Positions 58,701 through 64,000 of a stretch of 64,000 nucleotides of DNA are shown one piece after another. The stretch covers positions 26,798,118-26,862,117 of the forward strand of contig CM055112.1 in assembly GCA_029204225.1 (NCBI GenBank), written 5' to 3'. Positions within the stretch are counted from its first letter, which is position 1, and every line of letters begins with the position of its first letter. Made by a program: the position numbers and the translations under genes. Under the pieces are notes generated by a model, which was given only the letters and a program-made list of their open reading frames with translations, was not told the origin of the DNA and ran no database searches. The stretch comes from Diphasiastrum complanatum. Taxonomy: Eukaryota; Streptophyta; Lycopodiopsida; Lycopodiales; Lycopodiaceae.

Positions 58701-61218
58701 ATGATAATGAGTTTGAGGGTCCTCTAGCTGATAAAAATGGTGTCATAAATATTGCCAAAGATATTGCTTGGGCCTTTCTTCTAGTTTTTTAGGATTTAAT
58801 AATATTTTGTAAGCCCCACATTGAGGCCAATGTTTTTTCAAGTGAGGGAGAATTACTTGGGCTTCCATTTGGTATTTATACTTGTAGAACAATATTTTGA
58901 ATTTTTTTTATCACGTCCGTTGGCTGAGTTGATTCCAAACTACAGTATGTCATTCTACAATGTCCTCTCCCCTTTAAGAAGCGATGTCCCAATTGATATG
59001 AGTACTCTCCAACTTTTTAATCTTGAGGGGAGCGTTAGCTAAGCTTGCAAGTTGCTCCCACGTGGAATTTCAAGGAGGATAACCCCTCAACAAAATCGAT
59101 GGGCTGAGTTGATGGAAGGATTTAACATGAAAACATGGTATCAAAAGGGCAAACAAATTTGGTTAATGATGCATGATCTTGTATCCTGTATCAGATGAGC
59201 TTTATTGTAGTAGGCAGTGATCTCATAAAGGAGCTTATAGAAGCTGCACAAGGGTCCACTCTTGATTAGCTTCCAATGGTAAACTACAATCAATGGTATT
59301 TCATTCCTACTTTGACATATATGGTTTTGAGACATCATCTTTAGTATATGTGCTACTGTAATGGTTTCTACATTTTGGCATTAACATTCTATTTGTACAA
59401 ACACTGAGGGCAATGTCTATTTGGGGAGGAGGGAGAACTTTGGGCATTTATACATAGCACTCCACGTAGTAATTCAGGCACTTGGACCCCTATTTGACAT
59501 GGTCTGGTAGTTGGACACATATTATTGGGTCTCTGGGTAGTATTGGGTCCTACCAGCAGGGCATTGACCTTCCAGGTGGGTGCTGACCTCTAGCCCTAAC
59601 TTGTGCATCCTCCAACAAGCATAAATGGGTAATATGATGCCCATCCCTGATGAATGATTGTTTACTGTTCTAAAGATAGCTTGAATTTGGTGACTTGTGT
59701 GGAAGATGTCTTAGCATAGCTAGATCAGATACTTATGGGCGACTATTGTTCTCCATACACTTTATGATGGACTTCAATGAGTATCTTGTTTACTTGCAAT
59801 CTTGTTTTTCTTGTCTCTATTATCCGTGAGGTGCAATTGTTGTTTTGGTTAAAGCTCATTTATATTGGCTGAGCATGAGGAACGACTTGTACTTGCTCTT
59901 CCGAACCAGCTGCTTTTATAGCAAGAACAGGTATTCTGGAGTAAAGCACGAAGACTCTTGCAACACTCGCTTATTCCTCATCGACAATGGATTGGTATAT
60001 CCATTGACTCTATTATGTCGGTCACCCCGTACCTAGAAAGGTTTTGATACACACATGATGGTTATTAGTGTGTCCAAGTTGTTCTTTAGATATTTTTGAT
60101 TGCATACATTCTCAAAGTCCATTTTGACAGACTAGAGACACCAAGCTTGCTATTGATATTAATTCTTCTTATTCATATGTTGATGGGCACAACTTCTCAT
60201 TTAAAAGTTTATTCTTAATTTGAAGTTGTTAACAACATTCAGTGGGATATGTGAGGTAGTGTTTTACTCCTATGAATAAGGATTGGAATTAGCACCTTTG
60301 TTTGGTAGAGTATAACTACCCCAATTCACTTAGCAACAATACATCTGTGACACCATAGATACTCTCATATACTACTGGTATGAAAAAACTTCCAGATGAT
60401 ACTCTTGGTATTATTTACTTGAATCGTATTCTGCATCTAGTTAGAGTGACCAGTTAAATGGCTTGATTGTCTGTATGACATTATAAAACTTTAAAAGATT
60501 TCACTGAAGCAGTTGTGCAACTCATTAGTATATACATAAAATTCATCTTGCATCCAAGCCTGTTGTTTGTATTTTATAAATCAGGTAATCATCGACTCGT
60601 TTAACATTTATTCCAAGAACTGGTGTATCACTTCATTAAAAGAACTGTACAGGAGTTTGAGATAAGTCAAAGCAGAGACTGTGAACTTGAACTTCTAGTT
60701 GACATTGTGGTCTGCAGGCGACTGGTACAGTTTCTGGAACAAGTGAAGGAAGAAGAACTTGTGATTGATCAGAACATTTTTTTTGACAAGGTAGTGCTTT
60801 CTGATCGAGTTTAAAGGAAGCATGGCGGGACTCATTTTTGCTTTTTCCTTTTGGTTTTTGACATGAGTAATGTTGATCAAGTTTAATGCCATACTTCCAA
60901 ATTATACAAGTTTAAAAGGATGCTGGTCTTTTGAAGTGTGATGCAGCAGATGAAGCTAATCAATGCAAATGTTTTTGTGAAGATCTTTTTGCACATTGCA
61001 AATGGTGGAGCGGATACGACAACGATGGTTCCTGAGAAGTGGGGTGATGGTTTTGCAATGCTAGATGCTATGAGATCTCTGGGTTTCCATCCATCCAGAA
61101 TGTGTCTGGAGGTTCTTCTAGACTGTTGTGCTACAATGAAGGACTCAAAACGTGCTCAGCTGGTCATTGCAGAGATGGAGAAGGAACAAATCGAACCTAA
61201 CATTCTTACAATGATAAG
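34684..61218 (+). CDS. Intron-rich P-class pentatricopeptide-repeat (PPR) protein gene, 5' and 3' incomplete
   Basis: Thirteen exons join in phase to 715 codons without a stop: 34684-34745, 34979-35632, 37078-37145, 37247-37354, 37849-37962, 41429-41524, 44124-44222, 46163-46291, 51048-51152, 55159-55365, 55895-56052, 60718-60790 and 60947-61218. All introns are GT-AG. Repeats such as TVTYNAVIHAF, DADTYKELINACS, SVDTYNFLIRACMK and EGVYCALVNAIIKSG are canonical PPR helices. P-class PPR proteins bind organellar RNA in mitochondria or plastids. No DYW or E domain is seen. The start codon, targeting peptide and last exon(s) were not found, so the gene extends beyond what I can define. Overall layout recalls the intron-rich group around Arabidopsis At4g04790/At4g21880, from memory and unproven. 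Most plant PPR genes have few or no introns. Confidence 0.8.
34979..35632 (+). CDS. PPR gene, large N-terminal exon
   Basis: 654 nt. Begins after AATCAG and ends G|GTACTT. It encodes a basic N-terminal region (RDLLRKRRMKVKEM), a first PPR-like block MLEQMIKMGVDPIEVYTIMIK, and a second, MKALNHLHVMRLKGLTPRSDTYAPIVSWLAES. It closes with a Cys-rich helix pair. The final G combines with the next exon's GT to give Gly. Confidence 0.85.
35633..37077. other. PPR intron 2, no feature recognised
   Basis: About 1.4 kb of AT-rich intron. Short open frames (for example 36151-36393) show no family similarity. Confidence 0.5.
37078..37145 (+). CDS. PPR gene exon 3
   Basis: 68 nt between AAACAG and AAG|GTATTC, encoding VNASQLSEYLTGLVHGITRGSK. 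Phase agrees with both neighbours. Confidence 0.75.
37247..37354 (+). CDS. PPR gene exon 4
   Basis: Exactly 36 codons between TTTGCAG and GAG|GTAAGT. Encodes FDDTVNIFRELVESFKLEP then TLEAYKALIKYSCQQGE, one PPR repeat in phase 0. Confidence 0.85.
37849..37962 (+). CDS. PPR gene exon 5
   Basis: Exactly 38 codons between TGTGCAG and GGG|GTTAGT. Encodes IYRGLDFIKEMSQKGLELAP then EIFNPFLLRLVHEKLPTG, one PPR repeat. Confidence 0.85.
38296..39064. mobile_element. hAT-type non-autonomous inverted-repeat element in PPR intron
   Basis: Flanked by the exact 8-bp duplication GTTTGAAC at 38288-38295 and 39065-39072. Ends are CATAGATCCAGCGGTAC and, inverted, CATAGTGGCACGTGGTACC. Subterminal CCGCGGTACC-type motifs and A/T homopolymers follow at both ends. 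Inside them are 66-bp inverted arms (38417-38482 and 38900-38965) with a single mismatch. The centre includes a G/C-run segment (about 38590-38700). No transposase is encoded. The 8-bp duplication with short inverted ends is diagnostic of hAT. Confidence 0.85.
39065..41428. other. PPR intron 5, remainder
   Basis: About 2.4 kb of AT-rich intron following the hAT element. No gene or clear repeat seen; the open frame at 39678-39953 has no recognised similarity. Confidence 0.45.
41429..41524 (+). CDS. PPR gene exon 6
   Basis: Exactly 32 codons between GGTGCAG and AAT|GTAAGT. Encodes AFDLFTSMLKMGVQP then SVDTYNFLIRACMKANN. Confidence 0.9.
41525..44123. other. PPR intron 6, no feature recognised
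   Basis: 2.6 kb of AT-rich intron. A Phe/Leu-rich open frame at 42551-42922 reflects T-rich composition rather than a gene. Confidence 0.45.
44124..44222 (+). CDS. PPR gene exon 7
   Basis: Exactly 33 codons between GTTGCAG and CTG|GTATTG. Encodes LEKIFTLLAEMKHSGMEP then TTVTYNAVIHAFGSL, a textbook PPR repeat. Confidence 0.9.
44223..46162. other. PPR intron 7, no feature recognised
   Basis: 1.9 kb of intron. A somewhat more GC-balanced patch (44540-45300) may be old transposon sequence but shows no protein similarity. Confidence 0.4.
46163..46291 (+). CDS. PPR gene exon 8
   Basis: Exactly 43 codons between AATACAG and CAG|GTAAGT. Encodes KRLDSALHVLNEMESDNLMP, then DADTYKELINACSSQKDC and EKALQ: one repeat plus the start of the next. 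Confidence 0.9.
48600..48960 (+). pseudogene. Ty3/gypsy gag knuckle and protease start, in PPR intron 8
   Basis: The plus-strand frame 48610-48858 has a basic stretch KQKKRRSRKKAKK, then a perfect knuckle CFICNEPGHVMKFC (C-x2-C-x4-H-x4-C). After a frameshift at about 48855 the sequence continues EVNILVDNGSISHNFIN. This matches the gypsy retropepsin loop, with DNGS in place of DSGS/DSGA. Homology ends at about 48940. It is a short piece of a longer element, same strand as the host gene. Confidence 0.7.
49405..49848 (+). repeat. LTR in PPR intron 8
   Basis: Starts at TGTTAGCAC after a purine-rich GGAGGGGGAAAGTGA and contains TATA-like CTATAAATAGGG near 49690. It is followed directly by a primer site. 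From about 49466 on it is closely similar to the LTR at 63520-63948. It has element-internal sequence on both sides (purine tract left, primer site right). Confidence 0.6.
49849..49862 (+). promoter_or_regulatory. LTR-element primer binding site
   Basis: TGGTATCAGAGCAC, initiator-tRNA-Met type, after the LTR at 49405-49848. Confidence 0.8.
49863..50520 (+). repeat. Retroelement leader with about 80-bp tandem repeats
   Basis: Non-coding sequence after the primer site. GTTTGCAAGTTGTCCAG and close variants start at about 50128, 50214, 50293 and 50369 (spacings 86, 79, 77), giving four diverged units. Overlapping short frames on both strands are by-products of this repeat. Confidence 0.55.
51048..51152 (+). 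CDS. PPR gene exon 9
   Basis: Exactly 35 codons between TGTGTAG and AAG|GTAAGA. Encodes LFDDMQIRGIKPSEGVY then CALVNAIIKSGNLEQAVK. It completes the repeat begun in exon 8. Confidence 0.9.
51153..52069. other. PPR intron 9, first part, no feature recognised
   Basis: AT-rich intron sequence; no supported gene. Confidence 0.4.
52070..52770. repeat. Repeated block in PPR intron 9 split by a hAT-like insertion
   Basis: A phrase GATAT(C/T)GCTTAGG...GGCTATTTGG(C/T)TGTGG recurs at about 52070 and 52685, with partial copies near 52185 and 52600. Between about 52195 and 52590 lies GATCCGG-rich sequence at both ends, with inverted GATCGCAAA plus T-run / A-run plus GATCC. It also carries GTCAATATGGGTATCA, shared with the hAT element at 38296-39064. 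No target duplication could be fixed. Confidence 0.4.
52771..55158. other. PPR intron 9, remainder
   Basis: 2.4 kb. The minus strand is open in several frames at 53754-54540, with no recognised family and mutually overlapping frames. Probably old non-coding repeat. Confidence 0.35.
55159..55365 (+). CDS. PPR gene exon 10
   Basis: 69 codons. The second AG of TTTGTAGAG is used as acceptor, because the first would place a stop (TAG) in frame; donor CTG|GTGAGT. Encodes IKLQLTILDALWQIMKKAEK, STILAGLANDCRLHEAYALL and EDIQNGGKMPEPFAYGHLL. Confidence 0.85.
55895..56052 (+). CDS. PPR gene exon 11
   Basis: 158 nt between TTTGGACAG and CTACG|GTGGGT. An upstream GTGAGC at 56043 is a stronger-looking donor, but it would put a stop into exon 12. 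The chosen donor keeps the frame (HGELR-RLVQF). Encodes AAVGRSGDLDGMFKLFEVSK, a basic stretch PKRKEEQVKEQ, and CMSIVESCILHGEL. Confidence 0.75.
57018..57258 (+). repeat. Probable LTR in PPR intron 11
   Basis: About 240 bp from TGTCGGGTACCC with a TATA-like ATAGTATATATAGGG. It ends just before GTAACTTGGTATCAGAGC, the same context as the LTRs at 49.8 and 63.9 kb, but its body differs from theirs. Boundaries are approximate. Confidence 0.45.
57259..57272 (+). promoter_or_regulatory. LTR-element primer binding site
   Basis: TGGTATCAGAGCAC, initiator-tRNA-Met type. Confidence 0.75.
57273..59460 (+). mobile_element. Non-coding interior of an LTR element in PPR intron 11
   Basis: After the primer site there is T-rich leader sequence with GGCGG/AGCGG and TTTCAGC phrases like those at 50.0-50.1 kb. 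Short open frames (57426-57812, 58553-58792) show no recognised gag or pol. A purine-rich TTTGGGGAGGAGGGAGAAC at about 59419 could be the element's polypurine tract. The sequence after it, to about 59650, would then be a 3' LTR. This is tentative. Confidence 0.35.
60718..60790 (+). CDS. PPR gene exon 12
   Basis: 73 nt between GTCTGCAG and AAG|GTAGTG, encoding RLVQFLEQVKEEELVIDQN and IFFDK. Confidence 0.75.
60947..61218 (+). CDS. PPR gene exon 13
   Basis: 272 nt between GATGCAG and ATAAG|GTGAGT. Encodes QMKLINANVFVKIFLHIANG, GFAMLDAMRSLGFHPSRMCL, EVLLDCCATMKDSKRAQLVI and AEMEKEQIEPNILTMI. It ends in phase 2, so at least one more exon must follow; I could not place it with confidence in 61219-64000. 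Confidence 0.85.
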
Positions 61219-63519
61219 GTGAGTGACTTTCTCAGTGAGAAAGGACTACTGTGATAGACTTACTTTGTCAATCTTTTAAAATTTGTTTCCAGAATTTCTA
61301 GATAGCTTTTGGCATATCATTATCTAGTTTATGATGGTAGAATCTCGTACCAAGCTGGCGCTAATCTTTATATTCCAAACATGGTGAGCTTTCAGAATTT
61401 TTGAACTGTTTTGATCAGAAAACTTGATTGGTCGTCTTTTATAGCCATACATTGAATGAAGTGGAAATTCATGAAGATAACGACATACTGCGTCTCACCG
61501 CTTGAAAGGAATGCTGGCCTAGTTTTTTTGTTTTTCGGTACCCAGTTCCACAAGTTCATTAACAGTAGTCCATGAAACTCTATGCAAGATATAAGTGATA
61601 GGTGCACAATGTTCTGGAACACGTGCAGAGCAATTTTCTGAAATGCTACAGGAATTTTTCACAAATTTGTTCTTGAATGTTGTACCAAACATATTTGATC
61701 AATGAAATTTTTTGTTGGCTTTGATAAGATAGTGAAAAAAAAATGCTTGGTAGAAAAGTTTAGCTTTATAATAATGTTTAGTGGCTAAAATTGAACTTCA
61801 AAGTTCAATAATCAATTAATTGGTTATCTGGAGTCTGTACTCTATGATATGTATTAATTAGTACATACTACATGAATGTTTGCTGGTTTTTATACCCCAA
61901 CTTATACTAGCCTTGAGATTTGTACCTGTACAATATTTTTGTGATTACTATTACTCTTTATTCCCTTTGGTTCTTGCCATGAAAAGAATTTCTTTGTATT
62001 GAATGATGACAAGAAGACAAGGATTGCATTCATGCATGAAATGGTGGTTTTTGTAGAGCATCCTCTACAAAAAGACTCTCAAGAGTCTCCTACAATGAAC
62101 TCTTCAAGGAATAGAATCATCACTGTCAAATCACTAGGGCACTATCCTACCTCTAGAATAGTGGTAGGACTGGGCTCTTAGGGCTGCGACTACACCTAGG
62201 GCACCCTACCAAGAGGCTCCATTTGATCTGTCAATAAACAACAGCTTAAAATTTGGTTTTGAGTGGCCCAACAACATGACCCTAAGTAATTATGATGGTG
62301 CAAGGAGAGGGAAGAAAGTTTTGAGGCCATAATTGCAGATAGTAAGAGCTGAATTTGCAAATTCAAGCTGAGAAGAAGTGGGAGGATGTTTAGAGCGTGA
62401 AAAAGCTTTCTGAATTTTTTTTGAAAAATTTCATCATAGTCGCCTTTGGCTCAGTCTCGAATGGATTCGCAGAGGGGGAGGGAAGGCTTATCTATAGATT
62501 TTTTGGGCCAGAATTTGCAAACTTCAAAACTTCTCAATTGGTGTGCCCACGAATTCCTGATGGCTTTAGTAGCTGTGTATTGTTAGGGATTGCAACCGTG
62601 TCAACAATACCCTCGTGTGTCAATTGCATGTCCTCCTACTGATAAATTCAATGTATGAAAAAATTGCTAGGGAGATTTCACAAAATGTAATTCTTTAATG
62701 GAAAACTTTAAAATGCGTGTGTTGAAGAAGCTACTCGAAACGGGGATGCCAAGTAGAACCCACAAAAATGCATAAGCTGAGTAAGTAGCCTCAAGGTATA
62801 AACACCAAAATAGTTCAGAAGGTGGAAAAATATCAACAGAACTAGCATCAATTTATGTGGCCGTCTGCAATCCTTAGTGTGATGATGTATTCTATTTTAT
62901 ATTGCGAATAAGATATGTACAACACTTCTTTATGGAGTATAAATAGCTAACAACATTTAGCTTGATAACCTTTACTATCCAGGATATGTAAGTGTGTGAG
63001 CTTTATTTTTGCAACTTTCATATAGTAACCAGTGTAAAACTATTAGCTCTAAGTAGTTATACCACCTAATCTAGACACATGTAACATCCATTGATGGTGA
63101 AATTACCATAAAGGATAAAACTTACAGCTATTTGATTGCCTGCATTCTTACTCCATGCTCACCCTACAAGTCCATGTGATCAAGGTGTAGCTGATTAAAC
63201 CATGGGGTAACTATCTTTTGTTTCCTACATATTATACCTATCTATCTCGATTCTCGACCACTACTCTTTACAAAGCCAACTTCCTCACCTCTGCTCTTCA
63301 CCAAGGTGCCTCTCTCTCTTTTCCATCCCAATCAGGAGCCCAACCTTTAACTTTCAGGAGTGTTGCATCTTCCATGGGGCCATGACTCGTAAAGGTGATC
63401 TTTAAATTCTGAGGTCTTGCCTTTAGATTCTAAGGGCACTGCCTTCAGTCACTAGGGTTTTGGCTTTGTGATTGATGTGGATCCTATCTATCAAGATTTG
63501 AGAGTGACGTCCTGAGGTG
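61219..63519. other. Downstream of last placed PPR exon, no feature recognised
   Basis: 2.3 kb of AT-rich sequence that should be PPR intron 13 and/or 3' region. An acceptor at about 61652 would give only eight residues before a stop, so I do not call it an exon. Confidence 0.4.
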
Positions 63520-63948
63520 TGTTAAGGGATGTTCTTTAAAGTTATGGACTCCGCTCATTACATTCGCCACGTCCATTTACATTTACTTTACTTTATGCAT
63601 AAGCAGGCCTTGGGCCCTTTTTTATTCATTATTGACACTTAGACTATATGGTTGGCCTTGGGCCTTATTATTCATTGTTTGGACATTTGGACATGTTACT
63701 TGATAGTGGGGGCCTTCTTGGAGGGCACACTATCATCCCTCCCAGTTGGGCCCTAACCACTAGAAGCTTTCTTTTAGGGCTTCCTCTAGGCTATAAGTAG
63801 GGAATCTATGTCATTTGTTACTCAGCTGATGATATTGATCTCTCTCTTTAGTCTCAATCTCTCTCTTTCCTGCTTTCTAGGGTTAAGTCTTGCTTATTTG
63901 ATGCTTTCATAGCTTAGCTCTAGGTCAATTGTGGCTTCATTCGTAACT
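63520..63948 (+). repeat. LTR at the right edge
   Basis: About 429 bp, proposed start TGTTAAGGG. From AGTTATGGACTC (about 63540) on it matches the LTR at 49.4 kb, including CCAGTTGGGCCC, CTCTCTCTTTAGTCTC and TTCTAGGGTTAAGTC. It carries an extra about 25-bp piece near 63755. TATA-like CTATAAGTAGGG near 63790. Confidence 0.65.
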
Positions 63949-63962
63949 TGGTATCAGAGCAC
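63949..63962 (+). promoter_or_regulatory. LTR-element primer binding site
   Basis: TGGTATCAGAGCAC after the LTR at 63520-63948. The element body would lie beyond the window. Confidence 0.8.
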
Positions 63963-64000
63963 TTTCCTGTGCACCAACGCCCTACTAACCCATCACTTTC

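Noticed and set aside
61640-61700. Acceptor at about 61652 as last PPR exon
   Set aside because: Gives only eight residues then a stop; could be real but nothing supports it over chance.

Overview
The window reads as nuclear DNA of a land plant with a large, transposon-rich genome. It has one long, intron-rich pentatricopeptide-repeat (PPR) gene with GT-AG introns up to about 4.7 kb. It also holds many decayed copia and gypsy LTR elements (several with the TGGTATCAGAGC initiator-tRNA-Met primer site), plant-type hAT and CACTA-like DNA transposons, and two kinds of non-LTR retrotransposon. The expanded introns, the R2-like non-LTR element and the long GA microsatellites make a fern or another non-angiosperm my best guess; that is inference only. 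No rRNA, tRNA, CRISPR or prokaryotic feature was seen.

Layout, left part (1-34.5 kb), almost entirely mobile DNA. 1-2.85 kb: broken minus-strand gypsy-like gag with two successive gag domains. 3.48-4.91 kb: minus-strand copia LTR plus gag. 4.94-5.69 kb: plus-strand copia pol piece. 6.1-6.6 kb: CACTA-like end. 6.6-13.48 kb: plus-strand Ty3/gypsy element with zinc knuckles, protease, RNase H and integrase, a further about 2.9 kb of coding-like sequence, then purine tract and 3' LTR. 14.28-17.23 kb: minus-strand non-LTR element with a restriction-like endonuclease-type C terminus. 17.3-22.3 kb: little recognisable apart from a mariner-like scrap near 19.5 kb. 22.3-24.25 kb: hAT transposase gene, broken by two LINE insertions (24.5-27.3 kb) that end in very long CT/GA tails. 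27.55-32.4 kb: an about 360-bp tandem repeat, split by a nearly intact non-autonomous copia element (28,021-30,795) and carrying tandem 112-bp units that encode a piece of an Argonaute PIWI domain. 33.26-34.08 kb: minus-strand copia protease region.

Right part (34.68-61.22 kb): a P-class PPR gene on the plus strand. Thirteen exons could be joined in phase into 715 codons, with no internal stop and GT-AG at every intron. Both ends are incomplete here. Several central exons are about one PPR repeat long. Its introns host a 769-bp hAT-type inverted-repeat element with an exact 8-bp target duplication, a gypsy gag/protease scrap, LTR-plus-primer-site pieces, and probable further hAT-like ends. 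Another LTR and primer site close the window.

Most interesting points: the amplified Argonaute PIWI fragments; an ORF1-only 'half-LINE' with a CT microsatellite tail; a copia element whose deletions leave a clean gag-RNase H fusion frame; the extra coding region of the gypsy element; and the exon-per-repeat PPR gene.
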